DNA of 64,000 nt from Desulfomonile sp963700305 (GTDB lineage Bacteria > Desulfobacterota > Desulfomonilia > Desulfomonilales > Desulfomonilaceae), in assembly GCA_963700305.1 (NCBI GenBank), contig CAVOXB010000011.1, positions 754,211 to 818,210 on the forward strand, written 5' to 3'. A program made the position numbers and the translations under genes. Under the pieces are notes generated by a model, which saw nothing but the letters and a program-made list of their open reading frames with translations, was not told the DNA's origin and did not search any database. This document shows positions 17,809 to 27,862 of this stretch, in pieces. The stretch's first letter is position 1. Each line of letters opens with the position of its first letter.

Positions 17809-18573
17809 GATTTTCAGTGACTCTTAAGTCTTGGTCCATCTGCCTTAATGGGCCTGTTTTTGCGTTGTCAAAGGAACACAGTGCCAAGGACGCTAGGTAG
17901 TCTGCCAACCTCTCATCCCCGGCCGGCCGGGAGTGACGAACTTTCAGCATCTCGAAATTAGCTGAAGGATTGTGAATTAGTAAGAATTTATTCCGGCTGA
18001 ACTATACCAGACCTCATGCGGAAAGGCACGAGCAACCCACGGGATCGCTTATTCATCAGATTTTCAGCCTGTGCCATCTATTGATCGATCTCGTCGCAAC
18101 ACTTCCTGAAGTTGATCTGATCAGGGAAGGCTCGAGATTTAGCAACACTTCCCTTCAATCCACATGGTCGTCGATTATAGCTACTAACCTTTGACACTAA
18201 TTTTCACGCGTGCGAAAAAATTATATCCTGAAACAATTTTTTCATTCTCTTGCCATAGCGGAATTATCCTTCAACATTTCCTAGCATATGCTCCGAGAAA
18301 AGCCTGCTCAAATCCCAGGGCCTTAAGTCACTATTACATCGTAATGATCCGTCCGAATGATTCCCCCTTTCTCACCACGCACGACTTACCATTAGATCCT
18401 ATGAGCTTGTCATTGACTGTAGAGCTAATATTGAAGTATGCTTAAGCCACAGAGTTGATGAAATCTCTCAGATTGTATCCCTATGGCAATTTCAGCCGTT
18501 TGTCGAGAAGGTGAAGCTCGGTGAAGAGTTTCGCATTTTCATAGTCGCGATTGATTGCGACTGGAGGAGAATT
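17809..18573. other. long non-coding stretch
   Basis: About 760 bases without a supportable gene. It contains the GC palindrome CCCCGGCCGGCCGGGAG near 17917-17933 and an AT-richer part from ~18180. A short open frame at 18191-18445 has no recognisable domain or ribosome-binding site. Confidence 0.45.
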
Positions 18574-20870
18574 TTGAGATCGAGATACTGGGTGTATTCG
18601 CTTTTCTTCGCGTCCGGAATCAGTGGTCTGATGTATCAGATCGTGTGGCTCAGAATATTGTCCAGGACCACAGGTGTGAGCATTCATGCGACAGCGACTG
18701 TCGTGGCTGCTTTCATGGCAGGTCTTGCATTGGGAAGCTTTATTCTAGGCAAATTTGTTGATAAGAGAAATGATCCACTCAGAATATACGCCTTGCTGGA
18801 ACTATGTGTAGCAGCGACGGTTTTTCTAATTCCATATGCATTTGAAGGATCGGTCCCTTTTTATCAATTCCTCTATCAGTGGAGCAATGAGAATGTAGTC
18901 ATAACAGCGTTGGGTATGGGAATCGTCTCTTTTATTACCTTGCTGATTCCTACTGCCTTGATGGGCGGCACGCTTCCGGTCATGACGACGTTTCTTGTAA
19001 GGAAAGACCACCTGCTTGGGAAGAACCTCAGCATGTTGTACGGGCTTAACACACTGGGAGCAGTTACAGGGGTTCTTTTAAGCTCGTTCTTATTAATAGG
19101 GTTCTTTGGCGAAAGAGCAACAACATATATTGGAATTACGATAAACGTGCTTGTGGCAATCGTGGCATTGTATGTCTTTAGAAAAGACAGCAAAGTTGCC
19201 CCAACCGAAAAGGCCTCCGAAGAAGAACTCGATCCAGCCGCACAGTCTATGTCTTCCTATTCTACAGGAACAAGGACCTTTGTGCTTTTAGCATTCTTGA
19301 TGAGCGGGTTCACGTCAATAGCTTATGAAGTCATATGGACGAGGCAGTTGATTCTGTTCCTGGAAAACTCGATTTATGCGTTTTCGGCCATGTTGGCGGT
19401 TTTTCTCGGAGGTGTGTCCCTGGGAAGCCTGGCCATAAACCGATTCGTAGACAGGCTAAAGAATCCTTTGACGCTTTTCGGTGTTCTGGAATTGGCTATA
19501 GGATTTATCTCGGTTTTGAATTTATATTTGTTCGATCCGATTGACAGCTTTTTCGTAGATCGCAGTTTAAGCATTATTCCACCGTTTATTGCGACAGTAA
19601 TCCTTGTATTTCCAATGACCTTCATCTTCGGAATGATATTGCCGGTGGCAGGCCGCTGTTACGCCGCGAATTTGGACAAGACAGGCTCATTGGTGGGCAG
19701 ACTCTACGGATTCAATACTGTGGGATGCATTCTGGGATCGCTTCTAGCGGGATTCTTGCTTATCCCCATGATCGGTTCGACCAAGACGGTAATTGTCCTG
19801 GCAGCGTTCAATCTCGTTCTGGGGTTGGCCCTTTTGAGGCTGGAGCCCAAGAGGTCTGCGATTTCAAAGTGGGCGTTTGCCCCTGCATGCGCGATTTTCG
19901 CAGTGCCGATTATTTCAATGGCAGGCGTTGATCCTTTCTTATCAACCATAGAAAAAAGAATTCAGGAAGGCCGATTGCTGGTCAATTTCAGGAATCCGGA
20001 TTTGGGACCAACCGCCAAGATTTTTTTTAACAAAGAAGGGATCGAGGGAACGGTCACGGCTTTTGGATGGGGAAAATTGAAACAGCTGTGGATAAATGGC
20101 ATAGGAATGACTGACTTAAGCACTGAAACGAAACTAATGGCGCATCTCCCCATGATGTTCGCCAAAGACCCCAAAGAATTGTTGGTAGTGTGTTTCGGGA
20201 TGGGCACAACGGTGAAATCTGGGGTAATTTACCCCGATTTAAAGATAACCGCGGTAGAGCTGGTATCTGAGACTTTCGAGGCTTTCAATTTCTTTCATCC
20301 GAACTCAGATGCGCTCAAAAGCGAAGATGTTCGTCTGATCGCAAATGACGGCAGGAATCACCTTTTGTTATCTCCCAAGAAATATGATGTAATTACGGTT
20401 GATCCTGCGCCGCCCGTTTGGAGCGCGCGGAACTGTGAATCTGTACACGATGGAATTTCTGGAATTATGCAAGTCCAGGCTCAATCCGGATGGTGTTATG
20501 TGTCTGTGGTTTCCTGGTTCATTAAAAGAAGACATGGTGTGCCTTATTAAGACGTTTACTGCGGTATTTCCGTATGCGTCAGCCTGGTCCGGTCCCAAAA
20601 TGAAGCAAGGCTTTTATCTCATCGGGACTTTGAAAAATGTCCCGCAAAACGTGTTCCAGGAGAGTGTAGCTAATGCTTTCAATAACGAAAAGATTGTGAC
20701 GGATCTCCGCGAATACGATAGTACCTTGTGACACTCCGGAAAAACTGTTCAAACTGATGTATCTGAACGAATTTCATATCGAAGCAATCAAGCACGACAA
20801 ATCTTTATCGCTCATCACCGATGATTATCCGCTCACGGAGTTTTTCCTATGGAGGTATTTTTTAAGATAA
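18574..20870 (+). CDS. fused MFS-like membrane/spermidine synthase-like protein, two frameshifts
   Basis: The N-terminal ~450 residues form about 12-14 membrane helices (GISGLMYQIVWLRILSRTTG, repeated later as GFTSIAYEVIWTRQLILFLE, so two internal repeats). A soluble C-terminal spermidine synthase-like domain follows (VVCFGMGTTVKSG, KITAVELV, VRLIANDGRNHLL, YDVITVDP). Such fusions are widespread but biochemically uncharacterised; they need not make polyamines. TTG 18574 is chosen because GGAGGAG stands 4-5 bases before it, although an in-frame GTG lies at 18511. The frame breaks near 20425 (then GTVNLYTMEFLELCKSRL) and near 20720 (then DTPEKLFKLMYLNEFHIEA), ending LTEFFLWRYFLR at 20870. It ends 10 bases before apbE. 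Confidence 0.82.
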
Positions 20871-20880
20871 CGTGGTTGTA

Positions 20881-21885
20881 ATGATGCGAGTCAAATATAT
20901 AGCTGCAATTGGAATATCGGCCTTGCTTCTACTATCATGCACCGGGAGCAATTCACTGCCGCTGCACAAGTCCAACCGCCTCTTAATGGGCACTGTCGTC
21001 GACGTGACTGTGATAGGCGAGAAGGAAAAAGCAAAGGCCCTAACGGAGTCAATATTTGATGAAATAAAGCGCATTGAGAATCTCACGTCCTTCTACAACC
21101 CATCCGAGCTCACAAAAATTAATGATAACGCAGGAAAGGGACCTACGAAGGCCGATAGGGAATTACTCAGCCTGATCAGAGAAGCTTTCAAGATTGCGAA
21201 GCAAACTGACGGGGCTTTCGATCCTACAGTTGGGGCTCTCAGCAGTCTATGGCAGTTCAGCGGTCCGGGTGAGCCGCGGTTACCGTCGGAATCGGAAATC
21301 CGGGATGCCCTGAGCAAAGTGGGCTGGGAAAGAATAAAAATCGATTCTGATGCCGAAACCATCCTGCTTCCCGATGGAGGAATGGCCCTAGACCTTGGCG
21401 GAATAACTAAAGGCTATACACTGAATCGCATAGCGGAAATCGTCAGGACAGCCGGGGGTAATGCTGTTCTGGTGAACATTGGTGGGGACATTCTCGCTGT
21501 TGGAGAAAAACAAGCGAACAAGCCCTGGCTTGTGGGAGTGGAGGATCCCAGAAATCCAAAAGGTATAATAGCAGTCGCCCCCCTCAAAGATCGTATAATT
21601 GTAACTTCCGGTGACTACGAGCGGTTCTTCTTAAAAGATGAGAAACGATACCACCATATAATCAATCCCAAAACCGGCTATCCCGCGGACAAACTGCAAT
21701 CCGTCACCATAGTTGGGCCCATTGGAATGATGCTGCAGCCCGCAGGCACGGCCACGTTCGTCCTTGGGGTAGACAAAGGCACAAAGATTATCGAAGCCAT
21801 TGAAGGCGCAAAAGGATTTCTCATCGACAACGAAGGCAAAAATCATCTTACTGTAGGCGCTCAGTCGGTTTTCGAGACAAAATAA
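20881..21885 (+). CDS. apbE: FAD:protein FMN transferase, lipoprotein (ApbE)
   Basis: ApbE family of ~334 residues. It begins with a lipoprotein signal (IAAIGISALLLLSCTGS, lipobox Cys ~20), so it is exported and anchored. Flavin-transferase motifs: MGTVVDVTV, FYNPSELTKIND, GAFDPTVGALSSLW, ALDLGGITKGY, NAVLVNIGGDI, HHIINPKTGYPA and the metal-site region GTATFVLG. The enzyme covalently attaches FMN to Thr in exported redox proteins such as NqrB/RnfG. No such target is visible in this window. The start could be GTG 20872 or ATG 20881/20884; ATG 20881 is taken. It follows the MFS/spermidine synthase-like gene closely and is probably co-transcribed. Confidence 0.92.
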   Translation: MMRVKYIAAIGISALLLLSCTGSNSLPLHKSNRLLMGTVVDVTVIGEKEKAKALTESIFDEIKRIENLTSFYNPSELTKINDNAGKGPTKADRELLSLIREAFKIAKQTDGAFDPTVGALSSLWQFSGPGEPRLPSESEIRDALSKVGWERIKIDSDAETILLPDGGMALDLGGITKGYTLNRIAEIVRTAGGNAVLVNIGGDILAVGEKQANKPWLVGVEDPRNPKGIIAVAPLKDRIIVTSGDYERFFLKDEKRYHHIINPKTGYPADKLQSVTIVGPIGMMLQPAGTATFVLGVDKGTKIIEAIEGAKGFLIDNEGKNHLTVGAQSVFETK

Positions 21886-21914
21886 GATGATTCATTACGA
21901 ATCTGAGGAGGACG

Positions 21915-22972
21915 ATGAGCGACAAACCAAAAACTAAAATTAAGGCGAGCGAAATCGTTTCTGATATCCGCTCGGGTATGAGCGAGCCGGAACTAAAACA
22001 AAAATATGGTTTGCGTCAGAAATCCCTGGAGCAAGCGCTGGGAAAACTTTCTGCAGCAGGCCTGTTGACAGATATTGAAATACAGAAGTGGAATAAATCA
22101 AACGAAAATTACGATTTGCGGCCTCGCCCTGAAGTTCGAATACCCCAGTGGCGATGCCCCTCCTGCAATGCTCCACAACCTGAAGAAAAAGACGAATGCC
22201 CTGTCTGCGGAGTGGTAATAAAGAAACTATTGTCACACCGAGAACATGACTTCTATATGCCGCCGACTTCTGAGACAAGTACCAGCCAGGGGAAAGGTTG
22301 GTTGGCAGTAGTCGCAAGCATCATAGTCTTCGCAATTGTGGGTACGGGGTTCTTATGGTGGTCCAAGCACCGGGCAACGGAGAAGACTCGGGTCGCAGGT
22401 CTGCACTTGAAGCTCAAAACGCTGGATAGAACCGAAGCCGCGCAGAATGCTTATCAATCTTCTTCAGGACAAGACGAGCCTTCGAATTCCCTGTCTTCAG
22501 AAGGAACAGACAGTGGCGCCTCCAACCTAGATCTCAGCCCTGGTTCGGCACCTCCACAGGAAGCCACTTCAGACACCCGTATACGATCAAAAGAAGACAG
22601 CCGGCCCAAAGAGAAGGAGCCCATATCAAGCAAGTATCGGTACAGGAGTCCTGAGGCAGTTCAGTTCCAAAGACTTCAAGGAAGAAGTGGTGGAAGCCTC
22701 AAAAACCTATCCAGTAATTTTCCAGTTCTACAGCAGGTACTTGACCGCCATGCAGGCGGATGGCATCCGTCTTGGACAAGGTGGCAGGAGAAACGAGAGG
22801 CCGGGCAATCATCGGTCTGGTGCCCACAAACGATGTCAATTTGGCTAGGGCTTTCGAGATAAAAAGCATACCGGCCGTCTTCGTCATTCGTAACGCAGAG
22901 GTCGTAGCATCCTTTGTCGGAGCAGTGCCAAAGGCACAAATTGAAAAAATCTTGAAAGACAACGGGGCCTGA
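21915..22972 (+). CDS. zinc-ribbon, single-TM protein with degenerate thioredoxin-fold domain, two frameshifts
   Basis: Starts after GAGGAGGACG at ATG 21915. Residues ~5-55 form a helical domain (KIKASEIVSDIRSGMSEPEL) seen in many deltaproteobacterial proteins, then a four-Cys zinc ribbon (CPSCNAP, CPVCG), one membrane helix (VVASIIVFAIVGTGFLWW) and a Ser/Pro-rich linker. After frame corrections near 22670 and 22765 a thioredoxin-like domain appears: TYPVIFQFYSRYLTAM, LDKVAGE, SIPAVFVIRNAEVVASFVG. The position of the usual CxxC is occupied by SRYL, so it is probably redox-inactive. The gene lies 29 bases after apbE. Function unknown. Confidence 0.7.
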
Positions 22973-23171
22973 TTACCCACACGATCTGATATTAGGCTGA
23001 CGATTCAGTCGTTCGCCTAAGATTCCTATTTGTGGGCTTCAGTAAAATCCTCGCTGTAATCTAAGGTCCCAAGCGGGCCTGAATCAATGCTCTCTGCAAA
23101 CAGCAGTTAGATAAGCCATTCCCGCGACGTTTTGCCTCGACTGTGTAAAAGAGAGATGCTATGTCTGTTCG

Positions 23172-23969
23172 ATGCTGCAAGTGAACAACCTCGAGGTGGT
23201 TTATAACGATATTGTTCTAGTGCTCCGAGGAGTGTCTCTCGAAGTGCCGGAAGGGAAAATCGTCGCTTTCCTGGGCTCAAACGGCGCCGGAAAATCTACC
23301 ACCTTGCGAGCCATTTCGGGCCTCCTGGATTACGAGGATGGAGAAATCAAGAAGGGGTCCATAGAATTCAGGAATCAACCCATCCAGGAAATGGAGCCTC
23401 AACAGATAGTTCGTCTTGGAATCACCCAGGTCCCAGAAGGACGTCGTATTTTCGCTGAACTGACGGTCGAAGAGAATGTGCGAGTGGGAGCGCATACGCG
23501 TCGGGACGGCAGATCAGAAGTTATGCGGGATTTCGATAGGGTGTTGGGCTACTTTCCAAGGCTTCGGGAGAGATTGAAGGTGCAGGCAGGATTTCTCAGC
23601 GGAGGCGAGCAACAAATGTTAGCCATAGCTCGCGCGTTGATGGCCCGACCTTCACTCATGATGCTTGACGAGCCTTCGCTTGGATTAGCGCCTATGCTGG
23701 TGATGGAAATTTTCGAAATTATCAAGAAGATCAATCAAGAGGAGAAAGTGTCGATTCTGCTCGTCGAGCAGAACGCCTTCATGGCCCTCGATGTATCCGA
23801 CTACGGTTACATAATGGAAAACGGCAAAATAGTCCTGGATGGACCCAGCCATAAGTTGATGGAAAACGAAGACGTCAAAGAGTTTTACTTGGGCATCAAA
23901 GAAGACGACCGACGCAAGAGCTTTGCAGCAATAAAGCATTATAAGCGCAGAAAACGTTGGCTGTCGTGA
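23172..23969 (+). CDS. livF: branched-chain amino acid-type ABC transporter ATP-binding protein LivF
   Basis: ABC ATPase of 265 residues: Walker A GSNGAGKST, Q-loop ITQVPEGRRIF (the EGR form typical of LivF), signature LSGGEQQM, Walker B SLMMLDEPSLGL, switch VEQN. It is a little longer than usual, with a basic tail (HYKRRKRWLS). It works with LivG, LivH, LivM and LivK to import hydrophobic amino acids, amides or aromatic/organic acids. It opens the cluster and is separated from livG by ~230 bases in which nothing was recognised. Confidence 0.92.
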   Translation: MLQVNNLEVVYNDIVLVLRGVSLEVPEGKIVAFLGSNGAGKSTTLRAISGLLDYEDGEIKKGSIEFRNQPIQEMEPQQIVRLGITQVPEGRRIFAELTVEENVRVGAHTRRDGRSEVMRDFDRVLGYFPRLRERLKVQAGFLSGGEQQMLAIARALMARPSLMMLDEPSLGLAPMLVMEIFEIIKKINQEEKVSILLVEQNAFMALDVSDYGYIMENGKIVLDGPSHKLMENEDVKEFYLGIKEDDRRKSFAAIKHYKRRKRWLS

Positions 23970-24198
23970 GGCCCCACACTCAGACAAAAGAGCACCGCAG
24001 TGGGACCCGGTATCCTGCCGGTCACTGTCAAGCCACAAGATTTCATCTTACTGCATGTAGGATCTTTGAGAATGCGCGACCGGTGAGCTGTACAACACTG
24101 CTCATTACGGCGGCTAGGCTCGCGCGTTTGGTGTCGTGGACCATAATGCAGCCCGCAGTGGTGGACAAAAGCACTAGAACTGACAATGTGACAAAAAA

Positions 24199-24991
24199 AT
24201 GCCACTTCTAGAAATAAAGAAACATATCCCTCAGCTTCGGAGGAATAACAGCCCTGAACGCGATTTCTATTACCATAGAAGCCGGAGAACTCTATGCAGT
24301 GATCGGTCCCAATGGGGCCGGAAAAACCTGTTTGCTCAACTGTATAACCGGTTTCTACAAACCTCAGAGTGGGACTGTCCTTTTCGAGAACCGGGACATA
24401 CGACGATTGCGACCAGATCAAATAGCCAAGCTGGGGGTTGCCAGGACGTTCCAGAATGTGGAGCTGTTCGCAAATATGAATGTCATCGATAACTTGCTGC
24501 TGGGACGTCACAATCATTTTACTACCGGTTTTTTCGGCAATGCTGTGAAGGGCCATTTCTGCGCTGAGGAGACAATCCATCGTCGCAAGGTAGAAGAAAT
24601 AGTAGATTTCCTGGAAATGGAGAAGTGGCGGAAATATATGGTTTCCAGCCTTCCTTACGGAGTGAGAAAACGGGTCGAACTGGGTCGTGCGCTGGCTCAA
24701 GAACCCAAACTTTTGCTACTGGACGAACCCATGGCCGGAATGAACCTCGAAGAGAGGGAAGACATTGCCAGATTCATTATTGATGTTCATGAGGAATTGG
24801 GATGCACGATCCTCATGATTGAGCACGACATGGACGTAGTGATGGACATATCCCAACGAGTCTGTGTCTTGGATTTCGGCAGGAAAATAGGGGAAGGCTC
24901 TCCCTCGGAAGTCCAAACGAATCCTGAAGTTCAAAGGGCCTATCTGGGGCAAGATCGTGAAACGATTATGAGAAGAGGGCGAAGCCTGTGA
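24199..24991 (+). CDS. livG: ABC transporter ATP-binding protein LivG, one frameshift
   Basis: LivG-type ATPase. The N-terminus MPLLEIK is followed by one extra A in an AAA run (24220-24222). Removing it gives NISLSFGGITALN and IEAGELYAVIGPNGAGKT (Walker A). Then come RTFQNVELFANM (Q-loop), an atypical signature region SLPYGVRKRVELGRALA in place of LSGGQ..., Walker B LLLLDEPMAGMN, and IEHDMDVV (switch His). The stop overlaps the start of the acyl-CoA ligase by 4 bases. The break is probably a sequencing error. Confidence 0.9.
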
Positions 24992-26796
24992 GAGAGGACA
25001 CCCTACCACACAAATTTTTGGTCCAGGTGAATAAACTGGGATCCCGTGTCGCCCTGCGGGAAAAGAAGCTCGGCGTATGGCAAGAAATCACATGGGACGA
25101 CTATTGCCGCCACGTGCGCCATTTATGTCTTGGCTTATTGGAACTTGGGTTAGAAAAAGGCGCCCACGTCAGTATCCTCGCCGACAACGAACCTAAATGG
25201 CTGATCGCTGATATAGCTATCCAATCAGCCGGCGCAGTTGCAGTAGGGGTTTATCCTACGAACCCGTCCCGAGAAGCCAGGTACGTGGTAGGCCATTCAG
25301 AATCGACTTTCGTTGTCTGCGGTGATCAGGAACAGCTGGACAAAATTCTCGAGGTCAAAGAGGAATTGCCGCTTCTCAAGAGAATAGTCGTAATGGACAT
25401 GAAGGGACTGCGGAACTATAGGGATTCCTTGATTATGTCCTTCGAAGCAGTTGAAAAAATCGGCCGGAAAATTGACGAGAAAGACCCAGAGAAGTTCTAT
25501 CGCACTATGGATTTGCTGAAGCCTGAAGATGTGTCGATTATGGTGTACACCTCCGGAACCACAGGACCGCCGAAGGGCGCTATGATACGGCACGAACACA
25601 TCCTCAGGATGTCGTCTGCCATATGCAAAGTCATACCTCAGGATGAGAATGACGAAATCGTATCATATCTCCCTTTGTGCCATGTGGCCGAGCGTATGCT
25701 GTCCGTGGGAGTGCCGCTGTACACGGGCGCGACCGTGAATTTCGCGGAAAGCGTCGATACAGTGACTTCAGCAATGCGGGAAATACTCCCCACCTTTTTC
25801 TTTGCTGTCCCGCGGATCTGGGAAAAGATGATGGCCGGGATACTTACGAAAATGAAAGACGCGAGTCGGCTGAAGCAACTGATTTTCCGGATCTGTATGG
25901 TTATCGGCGACCGAATGGCAGACGCGCGGCTCTCCGGCGGAAAACCCCCGACTTCTCTCAGAATTCAATATGCTCTTGCGAACCTGCTGTCGTTTAGACA
26001 TCTCAAAAAGGAAATGGGACTTTTGCGGGCACGCTTGGCAATGAGTGCGGCTGCACCCATTGCTCCAAAGGTTCTTAAATTTCATAGGGCCTTGGGCGTG
26101 GAGGTAATAGAAGGTTGGGGCTTGACGGAGGAGACAGGTCTGGCGACCTGCAATGTGGCGGGGGACGTAAAGCTCGGGAGCGTGGGCAAACCAGTGCCTG
26201 GAGTAAACATCAAAATCGCGGATGATGGCGAGATACTTGTTCAATGCAGTCACATTTTCGCAGGATATTGGAAAGACCCTGAGGCCACGGCAAAAACAAT
26301 ACGAGATGGCTGGCTATACACGGGAGATGTCGGTGAACTGGACGAACAAGGTCGATTGACTATAACCGATCGGAAAAAGGAGATCATCATCACTTCCGGC
26401 GGGAAGAACATCGCACCTTCGGAAATCGAAAATCGCCTCAAGTGCAGCCTCTTCATAAATGAAGCCATCGTTGTGGGTGATGGGAGAAAGTATTTGTCGG
26501 CGTTGATTCAAATTGACTACGATAATGTAGCCAAATGGGCTCAGGAACGGGGAATCGCATATACCACCTTCAGGAGTTTGGCCCAAAATCCTGAAGTGTA
26601 TAATCTGATCAAACAAGAAGTGAATGAGGCCAACAAGGATTTCGCTCAAGTGGAAACCGTTAAGAAGTTTAGGCTCCTCGACAAAGAGCTTGATCACGAT
26701 GACAACGAATTGACCGCCACTATGAAAATCAGGCGGAAGACAATTCACAAGAAATTCGGCGAAGTCATAGAGGAAATGTATCGAAGCAAGGAATAA
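24988..26796 (+). CDS. AMP-dependent long-chain acyl-CoA synthetase-like ligase
   Basis: ANL-superfamily ligase of 602 residues, FAA1/AMP-forming type. Motifs: P-loop YTSGTTGPPKG (residues 187-197), SYLPLCHVAERM, GWGLTEETG, YTGDVGELDEQG, and KKEIIITSGGKNIAPSEIE, with the C-terminal catalytic region near TATMKIRRK. It activates a carboxylic acid with ATP to its CoA thioester; chain length or aromatic nature cannot be read. GTG 24988 overlaps the livG stop, so translation is coupled, and livH follows 82 bases later. Its place inside the transporter operon suggests it activates the imported acid (inference). Cytoplasmic. Confidence 0.9.
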   Translation: MREDTLPHKFLVQVNKLGSRVALREKKLGVWQEITWDDYCRHVRHLCLGLLELGLEKGAHVSILADNEPKWLIADIAIQSAGAVAVGVYPTNPSREARYVVGHSESTFVVCGDQEQLDKILEVKEELPLLKRIVVMDMKGLRNYRDSLIMSFEAVEKIGRKIDEKDPEKFYRTMDLLKPEDVSIMVYTSGTTGPPKGAMIRHEHILRMSSAICKVIPQDENDEIVSYLPLCHVAERMLSVGVPLYTGATVNFAESVDTVTSAMREILPTFFFAVPRIWEKMMAGILTKMKDASRLKQLIFRICMVIGDRMADARLSGGKPPTSLRIQYALANLLSFRHLKKEMGLLRARLAMSAAAPIAPKVLKFHRALGVEVIEGWGLTEETGLATCNVAGDVKLGSVGKPVPGVNIKIADDGEILVQCSHIFAGYWKDPEATAKTIRDGWLYTGDVGELDEQGRLTITDRKKEIIITSGGKNIAPSEIENRLKCSLFINEAIVVGDGRKYLSALIQIDYDNVAKWAQERGIAYTTFRSLAQNPEVYNLIKQEVNEANKDFAQVETVKKFRLLDKELDHDDNELTATMKIRRKTIHKKFGEVIEEMYRSKE

Positions 26797-26878
26797 TCCT
26801 TTTCTCTCGCGAAACACCTAATGAAATGAAAATATTGCAAGGGATATATAGGGCGCGACGGCGTCACAGGGGTTGAGA

Positions 26879-27769
26879 GTGGATTTTCAAGTCTTATTAC
26901 AGCTCACCATCACGGGTTTAGCATGGGGCAGCGTGTACGCCTGTATAGCCCTGGGTTTTGTTCTCATATACAAGGCTACGGATATATTCAACTTTGCTCA
27001 GCCGGAATTGATGATGGTGGGCGCATATCTCGCTTTTTCTCTTATTACGGGACTAAAGCTTCCTTTTGTAATCGGATTCGTGTGTGCACTGGTGCTGGTT
27101 GCTTTGATTGCGGCTCTGCTCGAAATGATGGTAGTCCGGCCGCTAGTTGGCGAACCCGTGCTGTCAATCATAATGGTTACACTTGGCCTGGCCAATGTGC
27201 TTCGTGGCATGACGGGCTTGGCTTGGGGTTACGAAGAGCTTCAGTTTCCATCGCCATTTTCGCGAAGTCCAATTCATTTTTTCGGCGCTGCTATCAATCA
27301 AGCGGAACTCTTTACGATCGTGGCCACAGCCATCTTGCTGATCGTTTTTTTTCTGTTTTTCAAATATTCAAGTTCCGGAATAGCTATGCGTGCAACCGCG
27401 GAGGATGCGAAGACGGCTTTTTTGATGGGCATAAGCGTCAAACGGGTGTTCACCGCATCTTGGGTCATAGCATCAGTCGTAGCTACTGTTGCTGGAGTAT
27501 TCTTGGCCAGCTTGACCCATTTGGAACCGATCATGAGCTTTACTGGATTGAGGGCGCTTCCAGCCATAATTCTAGGGGGGCTCGACAGCATACCCGGCGC
27601 GATCGTCGGAGGGCTGATCATCGGAGTGGCTGAAAATCTGGCCGGATTTTATCTCGAGGGTTATCTCGGGAGCGGGGTGAGAGAAATTACGGCCTATGCC
27701 ATAGTCTTGATCGTGATGATGATTCGGCCGTACGGGCTTTTCGGCAGCAAAGAGATCGAACGTGTCTAA
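26879..27769 (+). CDS. livH: ABC transporter permease LivH
   Basis: Inner-membrane permease of ~296 residues with about eight helices: LTITGLAWGSVYACIALGFV, the family motif IFNFAQPELMMVGAY, AMRATAEDAKTAFLMGISV (the EAA-like coupling loop) and LGGLDSIPGAIVGGLIIG. GTG 26879 is taken because GGGG stands six bases before it; TTG 26873 is also possible. It pairs with LivM in the membrane. Confidence 0.92.
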   Translation: MDFQVLLQLTITGLAWGSVYACIALGFVLIYKATDIFNFAQPELMMVGAYLAFSLITGLKLPFVIGFVCALVLVALIAALLEMMVVRPLVGEPVLSIIMVTLGLANVLRGMTGLAWGYEELQFPSPFSRSPIHFFGAAINQAELFTIVATAILLIVFFLFFKYSSSGIAMRATAEDAKTAFLMGISVKRVFTASWVIASVVATVAGVFLASLTHLEPIMSFTGLRALPAIILGGLDSIPGAIVGGLIIGVAENLAGFYLEGYLGSGVREITAYAIVLIVMMIRPYGLFGSKEIERV

Positions 27770-27862
27770 ATACGAGTAACGACTTTTGTGAGACATTTCA
27801 CAGGCGAAAGCCCTCACAAGGGTGTCGCCTCTTCGGAATGCATTGAGATCTAGAGGGAGTTT

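Noticed and set aside
18191..18445. 84-codon plus-strand open frame
   Set aside because: No ribosome-binding site, no motif, AT-rich non-coding surroundings.
18574..20870. True spermidine synthase (speE)
   Set aside because: The domain is fused to membrane helices and belongs to a family without proven polyamine activity.
23939..24700. 253-codon minus-strand open frame
   Set aside because: Antisense to livG; no motif.
26923..27633. 236-codon plus-strand open frame
   Set aside because: Shadow of livH in another frame.
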